Shown here one piece after another: positions 31,200 through 39,845 of a stretch of 41,513 nucleotides of DNA. Source of the DNA: Globomyces pollinis-pini (lineage: Eukaryota; Chytridiomycota; Chytridiomycetes; Rhizophydiales; Globomycetaceae). Position 1 is the first letter of the stretch; every line of letters begins with the position of its first letter. Where the stretch lies: contig MU621242.1 of NCBI GenBank assembly GCA_025399215.1, positions 1-41,513 of the forward strand, read 5' to 3'. A program made the translations under genes and the position numbers. Under the pieces are notes generated by a model that was given only the letters and a program-made list of their open reading frames with translations, had not been told where the DNA came from and did not search any database.

Positions 31200-31513
31200 A
31201 CCTACACTTTTTCTTATAAATAAACCATTTTCAACTTAAATACTTTCAAATGGCCAATGCAATGTGAGCACTTCTACAAATCTCTATAACTAGGAATCGA
31301 ACCATGGACATTCCTACGATACTAGAATTCTCAATTGAATAGGCATTATATATGAGAGAGTGGATATTATACACAAAATACAGTAAGCAAAACTAATGCC
31401 ATGAATTATCAAGTGATTGTTACCTCAACACCATCTGTGTCACAATGGTGATTTTTTTTAAGATGGACCTCATAATCTTCAACTTTTAATTTAATTTTTC
31501 CGACTTCATACTT
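31200..31513. other. Gap between CAP gene 1 and HIS1
   Basis: 314 bases containing a probable polyadenylation region (AATAAA at about 31218) and the HIS1 promoter, with a T-run at 31452-31459. On the minus strand, GGTTCGATTCC near 31297 resembles a tRNA B box, but the stem does not form and no tRNA body is present. Confidence 0.45.
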
Positions 31514-32511
31514 ATGGACCCCTCAGACTTAGAAGGACGTTTATTATTTGCTATTCCAAAGAAAGGAAGACTCAATGAGCAATGCATGAAGCTACTGGAA
31601 GGTGCTGATATCAAATTCCACCGTAGAAATAGATTGGATATTGCATTATCTTCCAATTTACCTCTTGCTTTGATTTTTCTAAATGCTTCAGATATTGCAA
31701 AGTTTGTTGGAGAGGGTAATGTCGATTTGGGAATCACTGGGCAAGATATGGTTGCTGAAAATGAAGTAAACGTTGAAGAACTTCTGCCATTGGGTTTTGG
31801 AAAATGCGACTTGTGTGTGCAAGTTCCTATTTCAAGTGGGATTTCTTCTGTTGACCAGTTGGTTGGAAAAAGAATTGTGACTAGTTTTGAAAGTGTAGTG
31901 AACAAGTAACGATTATGAATATTTAACAGTCAGATATTTTGTCGCCAGAGAGGTTGGAGAGTCACACGAATCGGCATGCAAGTTATTGTTCGATTGTAAG
32001 AAAGCTGGCAAACCAGAAAAGACATCAGTAAACTATGTTGGTGGATCGGTTGAAGCTGCTTGTGCATTAGGATTGGCAGATGCAATTGGTAAGTTAATTA
32101 TTCTTTGATTCATGTTTAGTCGATCTTGTTGAATCTGGGGAGACCATGAGAGCTGCTAAACTCACTCCAATTGCAACTTTATTAACTTCTCAAGCCTCTT
32201 TAATATGTAATGTTCAAAAGCACAACACCAATCCATTAATTGAAACAATTAGACGAAGAATCCAAGGTGTGATTACAGCACAAAAATTCGTGTTAGTTAC
32301 GTACAACATCCAACGTGCTCAGCTTTCCAAGGCAGTCAAGATCACACCTGGTAAAAAAGCTCCAACTGTATCACCATTGGAGGATGATTTATGGGTATCA
32401 GTGTCATCTATGATTTTGAGGAAAGATTGCGCATCCATTATGGACCAATTATCTGATATTGGAGCTCAAGACATATTGGTTATGTCGTTAGAGAACTGTC
32501 GAGTGAATTGA
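31514..32511 (+). CDS. HIS1: ATP phosphoribosyltransferase (first step of histidine synthesis)
   Basis: Catalyses ATP plus PRPP to phosphoribosyl-ATP, and is feedback-inhibited by histidine. Starts MDPSDLEGRLLFAIPKKGRL (family N-terminal AIPKKGRL), then FHRRNRLDIALSS, DIAKFVGEGNVDLGITGQDM and LLPLGFGKCDLCVQVP. The second exon has YFVAREVGESHESACKLLFD. The last has ESGETMRAAKLTPIATLLTS, matching the PRPP loop (E-S-G-x-T), and the C-terminal regulatory domain (PTVSPLEDDLWVSVSSMI...LVMSLENCR). Two introns, 28 nt and 31 nt, keep the frame. The spliced protein is about 312 residues, close to yeast His1 (297). The organism therefore makes its own histidine, unlike reduced intracellular parasites. 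It sits between two unrelated genes, not in a histidine cluster. Confidence 0.95.
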
Positions 32512-32631
32512 TTCAATACATTCATTTAAGTAATTTTTTTTGTGTTTTGTTTGCCACAGTGGTGTTTGAATGGAAAATTTTAAATTTTATTTTTCCGACC
32601 AACCATTTTTCCCTAGTATTCCCAACAGAAA

Positions 32632-35524
32632 ATGAGAGAAGAAGAATCAGAAAAGTCAAGGAAGAGACAGACTCAAAGTTGTGATCGATGCAAGGTTAAA
32701 AAGAGACGATGCGATGGAAATACTCCATGTGAAAAGGTTCGTTTTTTACATACTAATCAATAGTATATTCCTATTTTTCCCTAATTTTTCTTTAATTTAT
32801 AGTTGTATAAAGGCTGATTCAGAGTGTACTATGAACATTGAGCAAAAGAAAAGAGGTCCAAAGAGATCTTCAGATGTGAATGTTGACAATTCAGATAGTA
32901 CTCCTAAAAAATCAAGAATTTTAATCAATTCAAGTCAAAAGTAATAGTCCTTCTTTTAATTCAAAGAAATTCAAATGGAATACCTAATATTTTTGAAAAT
33001 CATCCAACTGAAAATGTACTTTCTTATGTATGTTTCTTATTCATAGGAATTCATACCTCAGATGTCGCATTCTATATTCGATAATGGTCAGTTGATAATG
33101 AAAGAAACAAACAATAATGGAAATTTAACTGTTCAGCAACCACGGGTATTGGACTTTGATACTGATTTTGCCTTCAATTTTGGCCTGCAGGTATCTTTAA
33201 GTTATTCAAGATATTAATTATATACAGAATATTGATATCCCTTTCGACTCTGTCAAACCTAGCAGTTTCAATCCTTCAATTAACCAACAACCGTTACAAA
33301 TCGACCCAGAGGTGCTGAATCTGTATACACAACTTAATCCTAAATTATCATTACAACAAGAGTTAGATTTTTTTTTACAAAGTACTTTGATGGGCAATAA
33401 TCAAGTGCCCAACGATGATTCATTTATATCAGCTCCAACAAATCTTTCCACCAATGAATTACCTGGAATTCCTTCTAGTTTTTATTTGCATTTAATTTCA
33501 ATGTTCTTTACTTATTTTCATCAAAGTATGCCAATATTGGACGAAAAATTGTTTATGGAAAATTTGATCCCTGTAAATAACCATCCTCCAATGTTACTTA
33601 ATATTATTTACGCAATTGGCTGTCATTATTCAAGATCACCACAATTGTATCAAGTTCCCTTTTATAATCCACAAAAAGCATCAGAATACTTTATTAATCA
33701 AGCGTTAATATCAACTCCAGCACCAGAAACTTGGGCTAGTATTTCTTCAGATTCCATTTCCGTTTCACAAGCATCTCTACTTTTATCAGCATATGATTGT
33801 ATCACTCACAAAACACATACTTGGATGATGATTGGTAATTTCAATGGAAATTCACTCTAGGAATGGCTATTCGGTTAAATCAAAGATTCGAAGTACATAC
33901 TAATAAGATCAAACATTCATTTCTCTCACTCTGTAATAATACACCAAAATTCCATTTAGATTGCTCCACCGAAGAACGAAAAAGGTTTGCTTATTCAAAA
34001 TTTCTGATGTATAATAGAGCATGGTGGGGAACAATGATGTGTGATTTATTTCTGACGTTGAGCACTGGCACTCCTTTAATGATAAATGAGTTGGATTACA
34101 TCGAAACAATAACATCTCCAAGTGGACAAATGTCGCCAACCACATGCCCGCTAGCGGAAGCAGATATATCAGTAATTCAAACACAAATTAGATCAAAGAA
34201 ACAAAATTCTGCTAATGATTCTGATAAATGGATGCCATTCTTCTCTGGGTTTCCGAAAGACACCATCTTTGGTGCATCGGATGTAAACAGTGAATGTTGG
34301 GGTAGACAATCAACTGGATTTTTTCAAGTCAATCATCTCTTTAGCAAGAGTGATGACATTACTCACTTAATGCAACTGTCATTCATTACTAGACGCGCTA
34401 TAAGATATGTGACAGCACCTAAAGTACCAACATGTCAAACACAGAGTGTATCTCTTTTGACTAATTTAATCCCAACATCTACTTCTGAAATCGTACGATT
34501 GCATGATAGTTTGATTCTCTGGTTTGAATCATTACCTATTGAATTGCGTTTTTGGAAGTCATTGGAAGGATTAACATCTAATTCAGCTTTAGAAATGGAT
34601 AACTATTGTTCACTTAATGCTGATCAACGACTATCTTCAACTGCGGTATTGATAAATCTTTTGTTCACGGCAACAATTTCATTACTGCATCAAAAGAATG
34701 CCGAATCTTCTTCAATTAACTTTTCGCCAAACAATGCAAATGCATCAAATTCGAATCATATGTTTCGAATTAGTAGTTCCATGCTTAGTAGAGGTGTGTT
34801 TGACTCTTCAGCAATGTTGAGATTGTCATATAAAGGGACTTGTTATCTGTTGAAAAGAGTTTATGGACAGTACATGCCTCCATCACCAACGTAAGTGACT
34901 TTTGATTAATTGTTTAGTATAATCCCACCGTCTGAAATAGTCGGCACACCAGTCATATCTGCACTTATTATGCCGGTGGTGATTGGATTATTATCTCAAC
35001 AGATATATGCTGGTAAACTTATGGAAACTGGGTCCAGATTGTCACTGTCGGCGCATCCTGAGACTGTTGGTGTTGATCCTCTTGAGTCTGTTATATTTCC
35101 AGTTTTGGATAATATCAGCCAAGTGTGGCCAGTTGCAAAAACACACGCAAATTCACTTCGACAACTTACACAACAATTACAAAGCAAACTAAACTCTAGT
35201 CAAAATAGCAATCAAATAGCCAGTTTATGGCAAAAATCTTCCTTTCATGCTGATACTACAAGTCCTAGTCAACCACCAGTTACTACCACTCCAACTTTCA
35301 ATATTTTCTCACGAACAAATGAAGTTAACCAAACAGCTCAGTTACAATTTACAAATAATGGTATAAATGGTACACAAGGAACAGTAAATGTAGCGAACGT
35401 GGCTCCTACTCCTGCTGCCAGCATCACCAGTGCTGACCAAAACGAGGTAGTCAATTCGGGTGCCAAAACTGATATGAATTGGCATGATCTGAGAAATGCC
35501 TTTGAAGATGAATTCTTATTATAG
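32632..35524 (+). CDS. Zn2Cys6 transcription factor with fungal-specific middle domain
   Basis: The N-terminus MREEESEKSRKRQTQSCDRC begins a Zn2Cys6 cluster (CDRCKVKKRRCDGNTPC). The second half (CIKADSEC) follows an intron, then a basic KKRGPKRSSD linker. The large middle homology domain shows LISMFFTYFHQSMPILDEKL, MLLNIIYAIGCHYSRSPQLY, SVSQASLLLSAYDCITHKTH, then WMMIG/MAIRLNQRFE across a 26 nt intron, ending near FAYSKFLMYNRAWWGTMMCD. The tail is Asn/Ser/Thr/Gln-rich. Six or more short introns. At the first intron, neither the usual acceptor (AG at 32801-32802) nor the next one keeps both the frame and the fifth Cys, so a one-base error or unusual splicing is likely. Length is about 850 residues. 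Probably a nuclear regulator; target unknown. Confidence 0.82.
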
Positions 35525-35959
35525 CATAGTATACAATAAAAGAGTATTCAATTAGTATCCAAATCACTAGACATTTACGTTTTTATCCTTGTTGACTTCC
35601 ATCGAAGGGCTTCCAATCAGACCAGGCTCAAACCATTATGGCTGGTCAGCATGACAATCCAATTCTGGCGTACCATGGTGGCACGGGAATTTTACTGGAC
35701 AGTTTTGATAAATTGAAAAAAGTTAATAAAACAACGACCATTGGTACATTCAGATCTTTCAATATTTTGATACTTCAATATATGGTGTCGTTGATCCTAC
35801 CTACCCTCGTTTCATATTAAAACGCGAACCTTCAGTTGGGCTGCTTTATAACGTTTTGAATTGTTTGAGGCTCTCCGGGCACTCTAACTTCTGAGCCCGT
35901 CATCCAAGACATATATAAAGATTTCTGTATGTCCAAGCATTTCATAAATCTATATACAA
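35525..35959. other. Gap upstream of CAP gene 2
   Basis: 435 bases. A 60-codon frame at 35638-35820 (MAGQHDNPILAYHGGTGILL) has no recognised relative and no splice support, so I do not call it a gene. The region 35860-35959 looks like a promoter, with a TATA box. Confidence 0.4.
35912..35920 (+). promoter_or_regulatory. TATA box of CAP gene 2
   Basis: TATATAAAG lies 40 bases before the start codon. It is a consensus TATA box, the best in the window, consistent with strong regulated expression of the secreted protein. Confidence 0.6.
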
Positions 35960-36964
35960 ATGAAATTTACTACTGTTCTTCTTATCACGGCTGCTGTCGC
36001 TAATTCTTTTTCACTCGAACCAAGAGCTGATGACGGGCTTGAGGTATCTACTCAAGTCGGTCAGTCAAAGTTTGCTTCAGCAGTGGTTGAGAAACGTTCA
36101 TTTCATAAAAGAAAATGTACTCCAAAGAATAAAGGTCCTGCTCCTGTACCACAAGGAACTGGACTCCAAAACCAACCTCAAGCTCCTCAACAAAACAATG
36201 CTCCAGCTCCTCAACAAAACAATGCCCCTGCTCCTGCCCCAGCTCCTGCTGGACCACCAGCACCACAAGGCCCTGTAGTTAACCCTGCTGCTGGTATCAA
36301 TAACTTGAATCAAGCTGTCCAAGCGTTAGTAAAAACCGCTACTGAACGAGCTGCATTGTTTGCTTCTGGAAAACTCCCACCTCCAGATCCAAGAACTTTA
36401 GTTGTTATCAACCCTGATAAAACTGTTACCATCGCTGGTATTGTTATCCCAAAGATTGTCTGTGACAATGCTAAAGCTGCTCTTGATATTGCTCTCAAGT
36501 TAATCCCAAGACCAGCTACAAATAACTTTGCTAGTGATTGTCACTCATTGCACAACACCTACCGTTCATTACTTGGATTGAAACCTTTGGTAGAAAGTGC
36601 CAAACTTGTAAATGCTGCCCAAGGTTACGCACGTGAATTGGCTAGTCGTGATGCATTTGAACATTCCAAATTAGGATTCGGAGAAAACTTGTTCCAAACC
36701 ACCAATGGTGATATGAGCTGCGGTGCAGCCATCTTTGCATGGATGAATGAATTTTCCCTCTACAATGGTGAACCAATTGGACAAGGTAACTTTGCTGGCT
36801 ATGGACACTTTACTCAATTGATTTCTGACCGTTCCACTTCTGTTGGTTGTGCTGCTGTACAATATCCTTCTGGAAGAAACCAAAAGAAAGTAACTGTCTG
36901 TGAATACGAACCTGCTGGTAACGTTGTCGGAGTAAGAGTACAAGTTAACTTTGGTGGTCTTTAA
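35960..36964 (+). CDS. Secreted CAP (SCP/PR-1/Pry-like) protein 2
   Basis: Intronless, 334 residues, paralogue of CAP protein 1. Signal peptide MKFTTVLLITAAVANSFS, then a likely propeptide with dibasic Kex2-type sites (VVEKRSFHKRKC). Next comes a Pro/Gln/Asn/Ala linker with the repeat APQQNNAPAPQQNNAPAPAP. The shared module VVINPDKTVTIAGIVIPKIV to RPATNNF follows. The CAP domain shows ELASRDAFEHSKLGFGENLF, CGAAIFAWMNEFSLYNG, NFAGYGHFTQLISDRSTSVG and KVTVCEYEPAGNVVG, with the His-Glu-Glu-His tetrad. Relative to protein 1 it has a longer linker and the dibasic sites. CAP proteins bind sterols or lipids outside the cell. A role in contact with a host or other microbes is possible but not shown. 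Confidence 0.88.
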   Translation: MKFTTVLLITAAVANSFSLEPRADDGLEVSTQVGQSKFASAVVEKRSFHKRKCTPKNKGPAPVPQGTGLQNQPQAPQQNNAPAPQQNNAPAPAPAPAGPPAPQGPVVNPAAGINNLNQAVQALVKTATERAALFASGKLPPPDPRTLVVINPDKTVTIAGIVIPKIVCDNAKAALDIALKLIPRPATNNFASDCHSLHNTYRSLLGLKPLVESAKLVNAAQGYARELASRDAFEHSKLGFGENLFQTTNGDMSCGAAIFAWMNEFSLYNGEPIGQGNFAGYGHFTQLISDRSTSVGCAAVQYPSGRNQKKVTVCEYEPAGNVVGVRVQVNFGGL

Positions 36965-37151
36965 ATGTTTAATAATACGTCTCATATTCATAAATTCTTT
37001 GTATCTTTTGAGTATACTAGAACTATGAATTATCTTTTAACCAATAATAATCAATATATTTTTGTATACAATTGATTTAACTATCAAATGCTCTTCTTTT
37101 TTATACCTCATTCAATAGCAAATATTTTTGGGTCACGATTATATTCTTTAA

Positions 37152-37640
37152 CTAAATTGGATCCATCATATAAGGATTCCAAATATCGTATGTAGTACAC
37201 GCAGATGGCACACTACGATTATCATAACAATAGTTATAACAATCTGCAGTTGGGTCTGAGCATGATAGATCTACACATTTTACCCACCAAGCGGCATTAT
37301 CAGGAGGAGGACAACCAGTTTGATCAGTTGAAGCTCTTTGATCGGTAAGTTCACAAAAAGTCGTTTTCATTTCAGCACAATAAAGTCTACTACGGATACA
37401 GAGCTTCTTGTTTGCAGGAACGTATCCAACAATATTTTGTTCTCCGCTGCAAAGAGGGCCAGGTTCTAACAGTTGGATCGGTATACGCCAAGGAGCAAAT
37501 CGTACGGCTGGTAGATTACCACTTCGAGGTCCTTCACATTCTTTACGTCCAGATCCGGTCAGAGAATTTGCTGTGTGGCCGTTAGTTGGACTTGCTTTGA
37601 ATAACAAGGGTAACATAAACAAGAGATACATTGTGGTCAT
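37152..37640 (-). CDS. Secreted 11-cysteine protein, tandem copy 1
   Basis: Intronless, 162 residues, of no family known to me. Signal peptide MYLLFMLPLLFKASP (mature part begins near NGHTANSLTG). Alignment to copy 2 suggests that the second Met (37631) is the conserved start. Eleven Cys lie at positions matched in all three copies. Conserved segments: LTGSGRKECEGPRSGNLPAV, RFAPWRIP, YVPANKKLCIRSRLYC, ELTDQRASTDQTGCPPP, LSCSDPTADCYNYCYD and TYDIWNPY. The odd number implies at least one free or intermolecularly bonded Cys. No repeats and no anchor, so a soluble secreted protein. Copies 1 and 2 share long identical stretches, implying recent duplication or gene conversion. Confidence 0.8.
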   Translation of the reverse strand: MTTMYLLFMLPLLFKASPTNGHTANSLTGSGRKECEGPRSGNLPAVRFAPWRIPIQLLEPGPLCSGEQNIVGYVPANKKLCIRSRLYCAEMKTTFCELTDQRASTDQTGCPPPDNAAWWVKCVDLSCSDPTADCYNYCYDNRSVPSACTTYDIWNPYMMDPI

Positions 37641-38112
37641 AGTAAGAAAGTCAGGATACTCTCTGGTGATAGTGTTTTTATAGAAATTTTGATCATTGAT
37701 TCACAATTTGTCATAACAGTAAAAATGAGTCAACGACCACCAAAGACAGCATAAATGTCGAATGCACTACCATATTAGACATATTATTGGTCAGAAGGAT
37801 TCGGATTGAGATTGTAAATATTTACCTCATACCGTTTCAATTATTAAATCAGTGCCACACCCTTCGACATTGATGGAAACAAGGATATTTCAGCACGATA
37901 ATTCCATAGCCTTCGAAAGTATCACCAAGAAGTCTTTGCAAATAAATTCCAGGATACCATGGTTGAATTGTACCCCAGTGACCCGATCAGGTACTGACTC
38001 CAATCGTTTATTCTGCTTTGCCTTATTTATACACAAGATTTTTGCATTATCGTATGGTAAACATAATTCTTGGATCAAGTTTTAACGATTATATTCTTTT
38101 TAACCATCTGAA
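37641..38112. other. Duplicated spacer between 11-Cys copies 1 and 2
   Basis: About 470 bases. The part next to copy 1 (to about 37800) resembles the part next to copy 2 (38650-38770), e.g. ATTGGTTAGAAAG/ATTGGTCAGAAGG, so the duplicated unit includes the promoter. No gene is supported; plus-strand frames here lack any recognisable domain. Confidence 0.5.
37676..37683 (-). promoter_or_regulatory. TATA box of 11-Cys copy 1
   Basis: Minus-strand CTATAAAA about 36-52 bases upstream of the two possible start codons. The aligned site of copy 2 has become ACTTAAAC. Confidence 0.45.
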
Positions 38113-38589
38113 CTAAGAAATTGGATTCATAAGATAAGGATTCCAAATGTCGTATGTAGTACATGCTGATGGCACACTACGTTGTTTATAACAGTAGTTA
38201 TAACAATTTGAAGTTGGATCTGAACAAGAAAGATATTTACATTCTACCCACCACGTGGAATAATCAGGAGGAGGACAACCAGTCTGGTCAGTTGAAGCTC
38301 TTTGATCAGTAAGTTCACAATAGGTTTTTCCAGAGCAATAGAGTCTACTACGGATACAGAGCTTCTTGTTTGCAGGAACGTATCCAACAATATTTAATTC
38401 TCCACTACAAAGAGGACCTTTTTCTGCTAGATAGATCGGTATACGCCAAGGAGCGAATCGTACTGCTGGTAGATTACCACTTCGAGGTCCTTCACATTCT
38501 TTACGTCCAGATCCGGTCAGTAAATTTGCTGTGTGACCATTAGTTGGACTTGCTTTGAATAACAAGGGTAACATAAACCATAGGAACAT
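38113..38589 (-). CDS. Secreted 11-cysteine protein, tandem copy 2
   Basis: Close paralogue of copy 1. I take the start at MFLWFMLPLLFKASPTNG (38589) because it aligns with the signal peptide of copy 1. An in-frame Met further upstream (38646) would add a non-homologous extension. About 158 residues. The mature part is the same framework: NLLTGSGRKECEGPRSGNLP, PIYLAEKGPLCSGELNIVG, LCIRSRLYCSGKTYCELTDQ, CPPPDYSTWWVECKYLSCSD, SNCYNYCYKQRSVPSACTTY and DIWNPYLMNPIS. All 11 Cys are kept. Differences from copy 1 cluster in the loop after the fourth Cys, where copy 1 has two extra residues. Function unknown. Confidence 0.8.
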   Translation of the reverse strand: MFLWFMLPLLFKASPTNGHTANLLTGSGRKECEGPRSGNLPAVRFAPWRIPIYLAEKGPLCSGELNIVGYVPANKKLCIRSRLYCSGKTYCELTDQRASTDQTGCPPPDYSTWWVECKYLSCSDPTSNCYNYCYKQRSVPSACTTYDIWNPYLMNPIS

Positions 38590-38922
38590 TGTTGATATGG
38601 TGACAAAATAAGATAGATACTCACAGTTTAAGTAGTTTTTGATCATGATTCATCATGACTCATAAAAGTAAAAATTATTCAACCACCAAGGCCACAGATA
38701 AGATCAATGTGCAATAAACAACCAAATTAGTCATTTTATTGGTTAGAAAGAGTAAAATGGACTCAAATTTAGCTTGGATGTTTTTACACGTTCTAAATAT
38801 TAACTGTTTGAATATGTACCTCACTCAATAGTCATGTTATGGATGAAATTAGGAACTTTAATTAAAATTTGTTTGAAGATATATTATGAATAATAAAAAA
38901 CTGCCTTCTACGGAAGTTATCT
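38590..38922. other. Spacer between 11-Cys copies 2 and 3
   Basis: About 330 bases, AT-rich. The half beside copy 2 is related to the upstream region of copy 1. The half beside copy 3 is unrelated. No gene. Confidence 0.45.
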
Positions 38923-39417
38923 CTAAACAGGAACTCCATATGGATTCCAAATTGGATAATCTCCACATGCTACCGGAAGACTAAGTTCATCAGTGCAATA
39001 GTTAAAACAGTTATTAGTAGGATCAGAGCAAGATATTGATGAACAATATACCCATAATGCACGCTGATCATGAATTGGGGGGTCACAATCGGTATGGTCT
39101 TTTTGGGCATTTTTATCTGTTATCTGACAGAATTCAACATCACGGCATTTGTACTTGCTTCGGATACAAACTAGTCGGTCTGCTGGAACATACCCAGCTG
39201 GGTATTTTTCGGCGAGGCAATAGCCAGGCGTGTCAGTTTGCGAAAAGTTGATTCGATATACTGGTATTCGCCATGGTGCATAACGAACAGCTGGTAGATT
39301 GCCATGTCCTGGACCCGTACATTCTACACGGCTAGATCCCGTTAGCTGATTAACGGCGTTAACTACAGCTGGATTTGCAGTTAGTCCCAAAGGTAATAGA
39401 AAGAATAATAACATCAA
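38923..39417 (-). CDS. Secreted 11-cysteine protein, tandem copy 3 (divergent)
   Basis: Intronless, 164 residues. Signal peptide MMLLFFLLPLGLTANPAV, then NQLTGSSRVECTGPGHGNLP, AVRYAPWRIPVYRINFSQTD, YVPADRLVCIRSKYKCRD, ITDKNAQKDHTDCDPP, SCSDPTNNCFNYC and PIWNPYGVPV. The 11 Cys align with copies 1 and 2. The stretch between the first two Cys and the spacer before the sixth differ most, so it is the oldest split. The ECxGPxxGNLPAVRxAPWRIP block is the most conserved part of the family and probably forms its core. The minus-strand TATATAA at 39448-39455 stands about 31-38 bases before the start. Confidence 0.8.
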   Translation of the reverse strand: MMLLFFLLPLGLTANPAVVNAVNQLTGSSRVECTGPGHGNLPAVRYAPWRIPVYRINFSQTDTPGYCLAEKYPAGYVPADRLVCIRSKYKCRDVEFCQITDKNAQKDHTDCDPPIHDQRALWVYCSSISCSDPTNNCFNYCTDELSLPVACGDYPIWNPYGVPV

Positions 39418-39447
39418 CTTGAAGGTTTCAAGGACAATTTCTTTTGG

Positions 39448-39455
39448 TTATATAA
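39448..39455 (-). promoter_or_regulatory. TATA box of 11-Cys copy 3
   Basis: TTATATAA, at the usual distance (about 31-38 bases) before the start codon. Confidence 0.5.
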
Positions 39456-39845
39456 TTCACTTACCATCACGAATAATGACTCATTATTTCCCAATGTTCA
39501 TTGATGAACACAAAGCACATGGACTATTGAACCACATACATAATAAAACCGTTGTATCTTTGAGCATATGAAAGATTGGTTTAACGCACATATCTATAAC
39601 TATTAGCCACTATTAGAGAGAGTAATATTATCTAATAGGTAGATTAGAATTAAGTAGGTATTTAATCGTAAAATTTAATATTTTTACTAAGTATTTCAGT
39701 AATAAAAGAGATACATAGGTTGCTCTTAAAATTCGGAAACTTCAGAGCAGAGACGTTCTCCGACTCTCATTGCCTGTAATTATGCTCACTAAACCCCTTG
39801 TTCTGGTTATTGACTTTTGCAAATTTTATTGCAATTCTTTCCTCA
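39456..39845. other. Gap between the 11-Cys array and the CRN gene
   Basis: About 390 bases, strongly AT-rich up to about 39720, after which base composition rises toward the CRN gene. No gene is supportable. The composition shift just before the CRN start may mark an insertion edge. Confidence 0.4.

Noticed and set aside
31285..31330. tRNA-like B box GGTTCGATTCC on the minus strand
   Set aside because: The T stem has two mismatches of five and there is no matching acceptor, D or anticodon arm. It is better explained by a local TAGGAAT/ATTCCTA hairpin.
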